DNA of 64,000 nucleotides from JAAXHH01 sp965225915 (GTDB lineage: Bacteria > JAAXHH01): the NCBI GenBank assembly GCA_965225915.1, contig OZ245326.1:1922001-1986000 (forward strand). The letters are read 5' to 3'. Both the position numbers and the translations under genes were made by a program. Below are positions 54,177 through 63,771 of this stretch, piece by piece (the stretch's first letter is position 1; each line of letters opens with the position of its first letter). The notes under the pieces were generated by a model that searched no databases, had not been told where the DNA came from, and saw nothing but the letters and a program-made list of their open reading frames with translations.

Positions 54177-56891
54177 ATGTCATCCCATCCATTCAGGCCA
54201 GGTTCTTCACCATGGATCACCAGGGGATTTGAGGCTTTCCGCCGGGGTTCCTTCGGCAATGGCGGGCAGAATCTCTACGTATCCCGGGCGGGCGTGCTGC
54301 AGCGTATTCACCAGTTCGACCTGGACCGGGACGGCCACGTAGACCTGGTCTTCTGTAACAGCCAGAACCACGGCGAAAAACCTCCCGTCACCGTGTACCA
54401 TGATGTACTCGGCCAAGCTACACCCCGGTTCCTCCCTTCCGACGGTGGAAGAACCGGCGCCGTCGCCGATCTCAACGGAGATGGATACGACGAACTGGTC
54501 GTCGGCATGTTCTACAACGGGATCCGGCGGGACCTCAACGCGTTCCTCTACTTCGGCGGTGCGGACGGACTCGGCGAACGGCGGGTACAGTACCTGCCGG
54601 CTCCCTATTGCACTTCGGTCGCCGTCGGTGACTTCGACGGGGACGGAAGACCAGACCTGGCCTTCGTTTCTGACGGCATACTGCGGCTGTTCTACCAGAC
54701 CGCGTTGGGATTCGAGGCCAAGGGATACCAGGACCTGGATATCAAGGCCAACCAGGTTGTGTCTGACGATCTGGACGGCGATGGTTACGCCGACCTCGTC
54801 GTTCGCACCACGCCCGGGAGGGTGTGCGTATACTGGGGCGGGCCTGATGGGTTAAACCCGGATAGGTTTTCGAAGGTTCCCATAGATACGGACCCTTCAG
54901 AAACCCCGGTTCCGGACTACGGCGGCTATCCCGAAGAGGTCGATCCCGCCGTTCCACTGGTATCCGTCGTCCGAATCCATGGCACGCCCCATGTATTCGT
55001 TGCCCGGACCGTCGCCGTATTCCTGGTGCCGTTCAATGCCAGGCGGGAAGCGGGGGCGCCGGTGCGACTGTCCTGCCGCAATGCGCTGGCCATAGCCGCG
55101 GGCGACCTGGACGGCGACGGTCGATCCGACCTGGTGGTGGCCTGCCGGGACCGGCACGACGGGGAGGAGTGTTCGTGGTTGTACCATGACGGTGAAGAAG
55201 GGTATAGTGACCAGTGCCGCACCCCGATCCCCGGTCACTACGCCTGTGACACGGTCGTCGGCGACCTGGATGGCGACGGACGGCTCGAAATCGTGATCTG
55301 TCAGACCCATACGCCGGAAAGCTATACATCGGAATCCCTGGTGTATCGCTGGTCCAAAGAAGGACTGTCAGCACCGATCGCCCTTGAGACCCATGACGCC
55401 AGGCGGGTCCTGCTGGCCCGGTCCACGGGCGAGTCCAATCCGCAGGCGATTTTCATCAACCAGTTCAGCAGGAACCTCACGGGAGGTATTCCCGTCTACG
55501 TTTATCACGGCGGTCCTGACGGTTTCGCGCCGGAACGTCGGCAGGAGGTGCCGGGGTGGGGCACGGTCGAAGCGCTCCGCTGTGACGTGAACGATGACGG
55601 GTACCCGGACCTGGTTCTGGCCAACGCGTCCGAGAATTCGGTTAATCAGGATCCGGGATCCTACGTTTACCTCAACGAATCGGGTCGGTTCGGAAGCGAA
55701 CCGGACGTTAGTCTGCCGACCGTCCGCGCCCACGGGGTCTGTTGCGCGGATCTCAACCGGGACGGATATCTTGATCTCGCCTTCTGTGGATTCGACAATC
55801 CGGATATCGTTATCTTCTACGGAGACCGGGACGGGTTCGACGTAAAAAACGCCGAGCGCATCCGCCTCGAATACGAAGGTGTCGTCTACCGGGATCCGCG
55901 CTGGATTTTTCTTGTCGACCTTGACGGCGACGGCTGGCTCGACCTGGTCGTGCCGCAGATCGCCGATGATTACAGTTTCATCCTCTGGGGCGGGCCGGAA
56001 GGATTCAGCATGGAAAGGTGCCAGGCGCTTTCCGTCTGGCACGGCGCGTGCGCCCGTGCGGCGGACCTCAATGGGAATGGGTACCCCGACTTGATCATCG
56101 GCGGACACGAACCGTCACACGGAGCTCCCCACGATTCCTTCGTGCACATCTACTGGAACGGTCCGGATGGCCTGCGGGAGGACCGGCGCACCCTGTTGCC
56201 ATCAAACGCGGTGAACGCCATGTCGGTAATGGATTTCAATAGGGACGGACTGCTCGACCTTTTCATCTGTTCCTACCACGACAACCGCGTGCGGGATATC
56301 GATTCCTACATTTACTGGAACCGCTCCGGTCGCGGTTTCTCCGCCGCCGACCGTACCCGGCTGTTCACCCATTCCGCATCGGGATGCGTGGCCGCCGATT
56401 TCGATGGGGACGGCCACGTCGACCTCGCCGTCGCCTATCACAAGGTCGAGGGAGATCACGTCGGCCATTCCGCCGTCTGGTGGAACGGTCCGGACGGGTT
56501 CGATGCCCGGCGGGTGACCCGGCTGCCGACGACCGGCCCCCATGGCATGACCGCGGTACAGACGGGCAATATACTGGATGCGGGTCCGGAAGAATACTAT
56601 ACCTCCGCGCCTTATCTTCTTCCCAGGGGCTCGTCCGTGACCGGCATCGAATGGGAAGCGGAATACGGACCCGGAACCTGGGTGCACGCCCAGATCAGGT
56701 GGGCGGATTCGGAGGAAGCGCTGGACCGTTCCACCTGGTACGGGTTCACCGGGGAGAATTCCTGGTACGAAGAACCTCAAAAGGTGTCGGTTTCCTTCAC
56801 GGGACCCTGGGTACAGTACCGGCTGGCGCTCGGCGCTGCAAACGGGGGCAGCACACCCCGGGTGACGGAAGTCCGGATCGAGACCGGTTGA
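54177..56891 (+). CDS. large FG-GAP/VCBS-repeat protein without visible signal peptide
   Basis: The protein has about 904 residues built of 12 or more FG-GAP/VCBS units, each with a D-x-D-G-D-G-x-x-D-L calcium-like loop (DLNGDGYDELV, DFDGDGRPDLAF, DLDGDGYADLV, DLNRDGYLDLAF and others). The last 110 residues are a beta domain (SSVTGIEWEAEYGPGTWVHAQIRWAD) resembling a carbohydrate-binding or F5/8-type module. It starts PFRPGSSPWITRGFEAFRRG with no hydrophobic signal, unlike the other FG-GAP protein here at 32584. The start is uncertain: ATG 54177, ATG 54165 or TTG 54141. It stands alone, 50 bp after the Bax1 gene. Its ligand is unknown. Confidence 0.78.
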   Translation: MSSHPFRPGSSPWITRGFEAFRRGSFGNGGQNLYVSRAGVLQRIHQFDLDRDGHVDLVFCNSQNHGEKPPVTVYHDVLGQATPRFLPSDGGRTGAVADLNGDGYDELVVGMFYNGIRRDLNAFLYFGGADGLGERRVQYLPAPYCTSVAVGDFDGDGRPDLAFVSDGILRLFYQTALGFEAKGYQDLDIKANQVVSDDLDGDGYADLVVRTTPGRVCVYWGGPDGLNPDRFSKVPIDTDPSETPVPDYGGYPEEVDPAVPLVSVVRIHGTPHVFVARTVAVFLVPFNARREAGAPVRLSCRNALAIAAGDLDGDGRSDLVVACRDRHDGEECSWLYHDGEEGYSDQCRTPIPGHYACDTVVGDLDGDGRLEIVICQTHTPESYTSESLVYRWSKEGLSAPIALETHDARRVLLARSTGESNPQAIFINQFSRNLTGGIPVYVYHGGPDGFAPERRQEVPGWGTVEALRCDVNDDGYPDLVLANASENSVNQDPGSYVYLNESGRFGSEPDVSLPTVRAHGVCCADLNRDGYLDLAFCGFDNPDIVIFYGDRDGFDVKNAERIRLEYEGVVYRDPRWIFLVDLDGDGWLDLVVPQIADDYSFILWGGPEGFSMERCQALSVWHGACARAADLNGNGYPDLIIGGHEPSHGAPHDSFVHIYWNGPDGLREDRRTLLPSNAVNAMSVMDFNRDGLLDLFICSYHDNRVRDIDSYIYWNRSGRGFSAADRTRLFTHSASGCVAADFDGDGHVDLAVAYHKVEGDHVGHSAVWWNGPDGFDARRVTRLPTTGPHGMTAVQTGNILDAGPEEYYTSAPYLLPRGSSVTGIEWEAEYGPGTWVHAQIRWADSEEALDRSTWYGFTGENSWYEEPQKVSVSFTGPWVQYRLALGAANGGSTPRVTEVRIETG

Positions 56892-57003
56892 CGGGCTGGA
56901 CGGTGAATCTACATCCGGAAATCAAGACAGGAAATGCGCAACGGATAGGATGCCGGTTGTCCGACGGCGTACTCCGATCGTTACAGGGACAAGGGAGAAT
57001 TCC

Positions 57004-57864
57004 ATGCGACGGGAAGAGGAGATGCTTCATGAACTACGATCCTGGGCTGAAGGTAACGATCAGATACGCGGCATGGTATTGACCAGTTCCCGTGTTGACG
57101 ATGACGGGGTCGTGGACCTGCTGTCGGACTACGACGTGGTGTTGTACGTGACGGACCAGGAGCCGTTCGGCAAGAGCGATGACTGGCTCAAAACTTTCGG
57201 CGCCGTGATGACACGATGGCCCGCCAGGCCGACGTGGACCGATGAAGGCGAAGTGTTCCGCATGGTAATTTATGAAGATGGTGTCCGGATCGACTGGGGA
57301 ATCGCAAAAGCGGATTGCATGGATAAATACAATGGTCCTACCGAGCCCTACAGGATACTGATCGACAAAGACCACAGGGTTAGGAACCCCATCCGGACTT
57401 TCCATAAAACATTTCATGTCAAAAAACCGTCCGAGGAACAGTTCAGTGAATTGATCGATGAATTCTGGTGGGATATTACGTATGTTGCCAAAAGCCTGTG
57501 GCGCGACGAACTTTACTGGGCAAAGTACATGAATGGCAATCTCCACTTCAAATACCTCGAAAAGGTGATCGAGTGGTATATTGGGATGCAACGCGCCTGG
57601 GCGGTCACTACCAATAAACACGGTCGCTGGTTCAAACGGTACCTGGACCCGGAAACCTGGGAGGAAATCGAGAAAACGTTCTCCGGAGCGCATGAACAAG
57701 AGAACTGGGATGCGCTCTTCAACTCGGCCCGGTTGTTCAGACGCCTTGCCCAGGGGATCGCCAGCGGGCTGGATTACCGTTACGACCTGGAAACGGACCA
57801 GCGCGTCACGGCGTATATGCTGAAGATCAGACGATTGGAAAGGGATGCGGAAGATTTTATATAG
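57004..57864 (+). CDS. aminoglycoside 6-adenylyltransferase-like nucleotidyltransferase (ANT(6)/AadK family)
   Basis: The 286-residue protein matches the ANT(6) family in length and order. An N-terminal nucleotidyltransferase motif reads SSRVDDDGVVDLLSDYDVVLYV (22 residues, positions about 20-41), with the metal Asp pair in DYD. This is followed by WLKTFGAVM and a C-terminal helical domain with WWDITYVAKSLWRDEL and LFRRLAQGIASGLDYRYD. True ANT(6) enzymes adenylate streptomycin. In an environmental chromosome, with no mobile elements around, an intrinsic role on another hydroxylated compound is as likely as resistance. ATG 57004 follows AAGGGAG. No partner gene is evident. Confidence 0.8.
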   Translation: MRREEEMLHELRSWAEGNDQIRGMVLTSSRVDDDGVVDLLSDYDVVLYVTDQEPFGKSDDWLKTFGAVMTRWPARPTWTDEGEVFRMVIYEDGVRIDWGIAKADCMDKYNGPTEPYRILIDKDHRVRNPIRTFHKTFHVKKPSEEQFSELIDEFWWDITYVAKSLWRDELYWAKYMNGNLHFKYLEKVIEWYIGMQRAWAVTTNKHGRWFKRYLDPETWEEIEKTFSGAHEQENWDALFNSARLFRRLAQGIASGLDYRYDLETDQRVTAYMLKIRRLERDAEDFI

Positions 57865-57946
57865 TTTCATGAACAGCGGAACAGTGCGACGAACGGACAT
57901 AGTCCTGAATGAAATATCAACATCCGATACCAAAACGAGGTGAAGA

Positions 57947-59491
57947 TTGAAGGCATTGCTACAAAAACTGAATATCGAAGCGTTGAACGCAGGGGCCTGC
58001 ACGGGATACGATGGCTGGATACACGGCGAGGGTCCTATCCTGACCTCGTACAACCCGACGACCAACGAACCGATCGCGGGCGTGCGGCAGGCGACGCCCG
58101 AGGTCTACGACCGGGTGATCGACCATGCTCGCGGCACCTTCGATGCCTGGCGGATGATCCCTGCGCCGAAGCGTGGAGATATGGTAAGGGACCTGGGCAA
58201 TGTCCTGAGGGAGTACAAGGAACCGCTGGGCGAACTCGTTTCCCTGGAGATGGGTAAGATCCGCGTGGAAGGTATGGGGGAAGTCCAGGAGATGATCGAT
58301 ATCTGCGATTTCGCCGTCGGCCTTTCCCGACAGCTGTACGGACTGACGATCGCGAGCGAACGGCCGAGTCACCGTATGTGCGAACAGTGGCATCCTATGG
58401 GGGTCATCGGCATCATCACCGCCTTTAATTTCCCCGTCGCAGTCTGGTCGTGGAACGCCGCCCTCGCCTCGGTATGCGGCGACGTTACGGTATGGAAGCC
58501 GAGCGGGCAGACGCCGCTTACGGCCGTGGCCACGCAGCACCTGTGCAACCGGGTAATGGCCGATCATGGCGTGGACGGCGTTTTCAACCTGGCCATCGGC
58601 CGCGGCAGCGACGTGGGCAATCTCATGCTCGATGATGACCGTATGCCCCTCGTTTCCTTTACCGGATCGAGCGCTACGGGCAGGACCGTGGCCACGCGGG
58701 TCGCGTCCAGGTTTGGTCGAACCATACTGGAACTGGGCGGCAACAATGCGATCATAGTCACCGAAAACGCCGACCTGGAACTGGCCATTCCCGGCATTGT
58801 GTTCGGGGCCGTGGGGACGGCGGGACAGCGATGCACGTCCACTCGCCGCGTCATCGGGCACAAGAGCCTGACGCCGGCGCTGATTGAGAGACTGGCCAAC
58901 GCTTACGGACAGGTGCCGATGGGAGATCCGGTCGACGACGCCACCCTCATGGGGCCGCTGGTAACGACCGATGCGGTCGACGACATGATGAACGCCATCG
59001 AGCAGGCGAAGGCAGAGGGCGGCGAGGTGGTCACCGGCGGTCACCGGCGTCCGGAAATCGGACCCAACTTCGTCGAACCGACGATCATCCGCATGCCCAC
59101 CCAGACGGATATCGTGAAAAAGGAGACTTTCGCGCCTATTCTGTATATCCTTGAATATGAATCCATTGACGAGGCCCTGTCCCTCCATAACGACGTGCCC
59201 CAGGGCCTGTCGAGCGCCATCTTTACCGACAGCCTGCGCCAGGCGGAGCGATTCCTTTCCGCCACAGGTTCGGACTGCGGAATAGCGAATGTGAATATCG
59301 GAACGTCGGGCGCAGAGATCGGCGGAGCTTTCGGCGGCGAGAAGGAGACGGGAGGCGGCCGCGAGTCCGGTTCGGACGCGTGGAAAGCCTACATGCGGCG
59401 ACAGACCAACACCATCAACTGGTCGACCGATCTTCCGCTCGCCCAGGGGATCGAATTCGGCGCCGTTGATGCGGATAGAGAACAGTCTTGA
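57947..59491 (+). CDS. aldehyde dehydrogenase, ALDH7 (antiquitin/aminoadipate-semialdehyde) type
   Basis: The 514-residue NAD-dependent enzyme has the catalytic C296 in GTAGQRCTSTRR and the general-base Glu in LELGGNNAI. The stretch EIGGAFGGEKETGGGRESGSD-like near the C-terminus (about 455-475) followed by QTNTINWS is distinctive of ALDH7, which oxidises aminoadipate semialdehyde/piperideine-6-carboxylate in lysine breakdown. The start is TTG behind GAGGTG. It is followed 43 bp later by a PhyH-family gene in the same direction. Other semialdehydes are possible. Confidence 0.9.
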   Translation: MKALLQKLNIEALNAGACTGYDGWIHGEGPILTSYNPTTNEPIAGVRQATPEVYDRVIDHARGTFDAWRMIPAPKRGDMVRDLGNVLREYKEPLGELVSLEMGKIRVEGMGEVQEMIDICDFAVGLSRQLYGLTIASERPSHRMCEQWHPMGVIGIITAFNFPVAVWSWNAALASVCGDVTVWKPSGQTPLTAVATQHLCNRVMADHGVDGVFNLAIGRGSDVGNLMLDDDRMPLVSFTGSSATGRTVATRVASRFGRTILELGGNNAIIVTENADLELAIPGIVFGAVGTAGQRCTSTRRVIGHKSLTPALIERLANAYGQVPMGDPVDDATLMGPLVTTDAVDDMMNAIEQAKAEGGEVVTGGHRRPEIGPNFVEPTIIRMPTQTDIVKKETFAPILYILEYESIDEALSLHNDVPQGLSSAIFTDSLRQAERFLSATGSDCGIANVNIGTSGAEIGGAFGGEKETGGGRESGSDAWKAYMRRQTNTINWSTDLPLAQGIEFGAVDADREQS

Positions 59492-59534
59492 AACCGATGG
59501 CTCGGAACAAACTACTTCAGCGGGAGGATAGCCT

Positions 59535-60404
59535 ATGTCGTCCAACGGGGCTTTTATCATAGACAAGAACCTGGGTGCGCGCCTGGATGAGGCCCAGGCG
59601 GATCTGCCCAGGATCAATTCCGAGGGCGAGGCGGTGGTGCCGCCAACGGATGAGCAGAAGTATCTGTTCGACAAGGATGGCTGGCTCTTGATGCCGGGCG
59701 TGCTGTCCGAGGCCGAATGCGCGGAAATGAGAGCGTTTTGCGAGCAGTTGCAGCATGGTCCGGAGTCCATACCCGAGGCCGATCGATCTGCGCTCGGCGG
59801 TCCGTTGCAGCGTCTGACGGATCACCCGCTGGTGGTGGGATTCATGAACGAGTTTCTGGCCTATCCCGGTCTGTCCAGCCAGAGCTGCTACGGTTTCAGG
59901 CAGGAATCGGCCAGTCTGTTCTACCGGACCGCCGGAGACGGCGCGTTCGGCCCCCACAACGGCAACGGCATGCTGCGCTTCCCCGGAGATTCCCATCTCT
60001 ATCGCTGTATCCCGGGCAAGGCGAATTCCGCACTGACCCGGGTGGTGTGGGAGTTGAACCCCGTGACAGAGGGAAACGGAACGCTGCTGGTATCCGGCAG
60101 CCACAAGGCGGTATTTCCGGCGCCGTCCTCCATCCAGTCCCCTGACTCGCCCATCTGGAACTCCTATTCCTGTTCGCCGGGTTCGTTGATGTTCTTTACC
60201 GAGGCCCTGACGCACAGCGGAAGACCGTGGATCGATGCGAATTACCCGCGCATAGCCATTTTCAGCTGTTACAACACAGTAAACAGCAAGTGGCACAATT
60301 GGGATCCGCATCCCGATCTTCTCGCTGCCATGCCACCCTTGCGCCAGACGCTGTATCGTCCGGTCCACGTGGCGAACAACCTGGTGGGCGGCGAGAGCCA
60401 CTGA
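59535..60404 (+). CDS. PhyH-family protein with HxG in place of the iron-binding HxD
   Basis: The 289-residue protein has the PhyH framework: FDKDGWLLMPGVLSEAECAEM near the N-terminus (about 45-65) and the distal His in EALTHSGRPW (H227). At the first iron site the sequence is FGPHNGNGM, so the Asp of H-x-D is a Gly (H141-N-G143). Iron halogenases of this superfamily, such as SyrB2 and BesD, carry Ala or Gly at that place. GGGAGGAT precedes the ATG. It follows the ALDH7-type gene closely, likely as one transcript. It could be a halogenase, an oxygenase using another ligand, or a protein without catalytic activity. Confidence 0.8.
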   Translation: MSSNGAFIIDKNLGARLDEAQADLPRINSEGEAVVPPTDEQKYLFDKDGWLLMPGVLSEAECAEMRAFCEQLQHGPESIPEADRSALGGPLQRLTDHPLVVGFMNEFLAYPGLSSQSCYGFRQESASLFYRTAGDGAFGPHNGNGMLRFPGDSHLYRCIPGKANSALTRVVWELNPVTEGNGTLLVSGSHKAVFPAPSSIQSPDSPIWNSYSCSPGSLMFFTEALTHSGRPWIDANYPRIAIFSCYNTVNSKWHNWDPHPDLLAAMPPLRQTLYRPVHVANNLVGGESH

Positions 60405-60908
60405 TCGCCGGGGGGCAAGGATTCACGTATAGGGAGATGACAGGTCGCGCAGGGGATTTGGAGCAATGAGGACTGTCCCAATCTGTCTTGCTTGACATTG
60501 CGATTCGTCCGCTGGTTCTATCGCAGTCGCGTGGCGGTTCAACCCCTGCATGGTCTTGACCAGGTCAGCGGTTCGCTATGTCAATACCGTTTTCTCAGTT
60601 CGTGAGGTACGTCCCGTTGTGCGACGTCCGCCAAATGCTCCTTGACTTCGCGTCTGGCTTCGAGGATTTCTAAGCCCCATTCACCCAGTTCTCTTCCCGC
60701 CGACCTTCTTTTCCTGCTCTTCATACACTCCGGCTCCATACTAAACTAGGCCGTCAATCAGAGCGCACAGAACGATCAGCAAGCGGACGCGAATTGGTAG
60801 GGTCAGACCGGGTTCGTGGCGCCGCCGATCCACGGCCCGATTTCCAGCGTCGAGCAGTAGCCACGGAGCCGTCCTTCCCTGCTCGCCTAGACGGGAGGAG
60901 GAAGACGT
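60405..60908. other. largely non-coding region at the edge of the degraded segment
   Basis: This 504-bp stretch separates the PhyH-like gene from the broken sensor gene. TTGACA occurs at 60492-60497 with only a poor -10 partner (TTCTAT, 60516-60521, 18-base spacer). One short minus-strand frame (60581-60724) is listed separately. No RNA gene, repeat or terminator was recognised. Confidence 0.45.
60581..60724 (-). CDS. possible small protein of 47 residues
   Basis: The frame encodes a very charged, helical protein (SRKRRSAGRELGEWGLEIL, then EARREVKEHLADVAQRDV), with GGAG just before the ATG. It could be a small DNA- or protein-binding factor, a remnant of a longer gene, or chance. No partner toxin or antitoxin lies beside it. 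I do not recognise a family. Confidence 0.25.
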   Translation of the reverse strand: MKSRKRRSAGRELGEWGLEILEARREVKEHLADVAQRDVPHELRKRY

Positions 60909-61568
60909 CTACGATTCGCTCGGCTGATCTATACGATAGCCAATGCCGCGCTCCTTATAGATGTAGCTGGGATTGCTCGCATCGTCACCGAGCTTGTGGC
61001 GGAGCTTCTTTACGAAAGCACGCACAAGCTTCGGGTTGGCGTATGCGCGCGTGCCCCAGACTTGGCGCATCAGGGTTACGTAGGGCGACACCCGACCTGC
61101 GTTGAGCGAGAGTACGCGCAGCAACTCGTACTCGGTGGCCGTAAGTTCGACTCGGATGCCGGCTACGTTCACCAGGCGCCGGTCGTAGTGGATGGTTAGA
61201 TCTCCCAGAACGAATGGATTGGGATCGGCCTGCCTGCGTAGGACCGCCCGGATCCGCGCCACGAGTTCGGTCGTCGAGAAGGGCTTGACGAGATAGTCTT
61301 CGGCTCCAGTCTCGAACGCCTGCGCGATGGTCTCGTCCCGTCCGTAGGCGGAGATGAAGATAACCGGTAAGTCAGCCATTTCGGGCACGCTTTCCATCAG
61401 CTCGATGCCGTCTGTGTCGGGCAGCAGCAAGTCCAGCAGGACCAGATCTGGCTGCTCGGCCTGGATGATGCGCGACAACTCGCTAGGGTCGCCGGTCAAG
61501 ATCGGGGTGTAACCGGCTTCCTTGAGCGCGTCGCGAACGTAGCGGAGCGTCTGCGGGTCGTCTACCAC
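60909..61568 (-). pseudogene. response regulator part (receiver plus winged helix) of a broken hybrid sensor gene
   Basis: The frame gives a receiver with phospho-Asp in LLDLLLPDTDG, the conserved Lys in DYLVKPFSTTELVARIRAVLRR, and an OmpR-type winged helix (LTATEYELLRVLSLNAGRV, KLVRAFVKKLRHKLGDD). It has no proper start: GTG 61568 falls inside the first beta strand, and the coding upstream (EPKRILV) has no ATG, GTG or TTG before a stop. Compared with full-length hybrid proteins of this type, one Asp of the VVDDD motif is also missing. It overlaps the kinase frame by 86 bp in another frame. The best reading is the C-terminal part of one GAF-PAS-kinase-regulator protein, separated by a frameshift near 61585-61620. 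Confidence 0.7.
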
Positions 61569-62175
61569 GAGGATGCGTTTTGGCTCGCGGGATTCTCCGC
61601 CACTCTGCAGGTCGATCCGGCCCTGTTCCGCGAGGGGCTAGACCGGACTCTTCGGCTACCGGGATCGTGAAGGTCAAGCATGTGCCTTGACCGAGGCCCG
61701 GGCTCTCGGCCCAGATACGTCCACCGTGGGCCTCGACTAGCCCTTTGCAGATGGCTAGGCCGAGCCCCGATCCCGCGATCCCTGACTCGCGGTCGCTGCC
61801 CTCAAAACCGGCATACTTTCGAAAGAGAGACGGGAGCCGGTCAGGCGCCACCCCCCTGCCTTCGTCGCGGATAGAGACTGCGACGTGCGCCCCATCGCAC
61901 ACGGCAGCGACTCGGATGGGGGAGGACTTCGGAGCGTGCCACGCGGCGTTGGAGAACAGGTTGTTCAACACCTGCTCGATGCGCTGACGGTCGGCCATAA
62001 CCCGTGGCTGGTCAAGCGCAAGGTCGATCAGGATGATGTGTCTGCTGCCCCCGCTCTGGAACGTGCTCCGAGCCCGATCCACCAGGACAGCAACATCGGA
62101 GGGCTCGGGCGCCACCGACAGCGTGCCCGTGTTGATGCGGCCCGCATCCAGCAAGTCGCTGATCAGGACGCGCAT
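61483..62175 (-). pseudogene. histidine kinase ATPase part of the broken hybrid sensor gene
   Basis: This frame carries the end of the dimerisation domain (MRVLISDLLDAGRI) and the ATPase domain with N box EQVLNNLFSNAAW, DEGRGVAPDRLPSLF and GSGLGLAICKGLVEAHGG. After FTIPVAEES it runs on as a meaningless Arg-Pro-rich tail, which is the out-of-frame start of the response regulator. The phospho-His box MVSHELRAPLTSIKGS is found just upstream (about 62192-62320) but one frame over. It is therefore not translatable with this segment as the sequence stands. Confidence 0.7.
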
Positions 62176-62295
62176 GTGATCGGCCTGCGTGAGATGATGC
62201 GGTAGAACTCGCGCATCTCCGCCGGATCGAGCCCTGGTGAGGCTTCCAATAGCGTGGTCGCCGAACCCTTGATCGAGGTGAGCGGGGCGCGCAGC

Positions 62296-63264
62296 TCATG
62301 GCTCACCATGCCGAGGAACTCCCGCCCGCAACCTCTCAAGTTCCTGAAGCGGCGCCAAGTCCTGGATTGTGACCACTACGGACACGACCGTGCCGTGCTC
62401 CGAGTGAATCGGCGTGGAGTTGATCAGCGTCGTGACGCTTCGTCCATCGGGGACCGAGAGCACGACCTCCTCGGCCCGTACCGTCTCGGTGTGGCTCAGC
62501 ACATGCGACAGTGGCAACTGGTCCAGTGCAATCTCGCGTCCGTCGGCGCGCCGACAGGTGATCACTTCTGGCAACGCCTCCGGGGGACGACCCGGCATGC
62601 GCAGGCTCTCCACGATCCGCTTCGCCACCAGATTGAGCGACTTCACACGGCCGGTCCCGGCATAGAAGACCGCAACGCCCACCGGCGAAGTTTCGACCAG
62701 GGCTTCCAGGTTAGCCCGGGAGCGCTGCTCAGCCCGGTGTGTACGGGCATTGGCAATGGCTGCCGCAGCCTGGGAGGCTAAAAGTACCAGGACCTCCTCG
62801 TCTTCGCTCGTGAATTCATTGCCACCCTCCTTTTCGACGAGATAGAAGTTGCCGACGTGCAGGCCGTGAATACGCATCGGCGTGCCTTGGAAGGTCCTGG
62901 ACGGTAACCGGTCCGAGGCAAAGCCGAGCGAACGTACGTAGGCGGACACATCTGGAAGCCTCAACGCTCCCGGAAGGTCGCGGAAGTGCTCGAAGAGACT
63001 GGGCCCGTCAGCCCAGTCCACCAGTTGCCGGTGCTCTTCGTCCGTGAGACCGGAGGTGACGAAGTCCTGGGGATGGCCGGACTCGTCTATGGTGGCGATA
63101 GCGCCGTATCGGGCACCGGTCAGCGCACGGGCGCTCTCCACAACCTCGTGCTGGACGGTCTCCAGATCCAGGCTCGCGCTGATGCGCAGGCTCGCCGCAC
63201 TCAGCCTCGAGATGCGCTCGCGTAGCGACTCGATCTCACAGCTCAGTTCGTCCTTAATATTCAT
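62296..63264 (-). pseudogene. GAF-PAS sensor part of the broken hybrid sensor gene
   Basis: The frame begins at ATG 63264 with AAGGA seven bases before it. A short coiled coil (ESLRERISRLSAASLRI) leads to a GAF domain (about residues 25-175; ALTGARYGAIATID, GNFYLVEK, ASQAAAAIANARTHR). A PAS domain follows (about 180-310; VETSPVGVAVFYAGTG, PLSHVLSHTETVRAEEVVL). It stops soon after QELERLRAG because of one extra G in the run at about 62319-62328. The intact protein would continue EFLGMVSHELRAPL, which is present one frame over. A second slip near 62190 returns to this frame. Confidence 0.7.
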
Positions 63265-63771
63265 CAATTCATCCTTCCCGTGTGGTGCCGCGGATCGTCC
63301 CCTGTTCAGAAGGTCGCTGACTAGATGGAACGCCTTCAGGAGGCCGGTCAAGGGCGCTCCTACATGGCGACATGATTACTCCCCGTGGAAAATTCGTGCA
63401 ATATTCTTTAATTAGATCGCTTAATTCACACACCAGTCACTCTAATTTACATATATTTAAACAGAGTAATCAGTTATGGACGCTCTTATGTCATAACTTG
63501 TTAATCCGTAGGTATTTATCCATGACTTACGCCACCCATTTTAGAAAAGAGTTAATATGTAATCAAATCAGCGGCCCTGGTCGCAGAATAACATTGAAAA
63601 CCGCCTAAAGGGTTGATCGCTTGGCTCTTCACAGTATTGACCTATACACAAGCGATACAACCTGGTCGGGTTGCGACTGAACCAACGTCAGATCCTGACT
63701 GTAGGACTTTGAAGTTTAACGTTTTGCGTTCAATGGCGAAGTTCCAACAACCGGAAGGATGGCGTTTAACC
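63265..63771. other. AT-rich intergenic region
   Basis: This 507-bp gap lies between the divergent starts of the broken sensor and the collagen-like lipoprotein. It is much richer in A and T than the surroundings (for example 63440-63560). TTGACC at 63637-63642 has no -10 partner at a normal distance. No gene, tRNA or clear repeat was found. It may hold promoters of both genes. Confidence 0.45.

Noticed and set aside
57959..59770. 603-codon minus-strand frame
   Set aside because: It is antisense to the ALDH7-type gene with its intact catalytic Cys.
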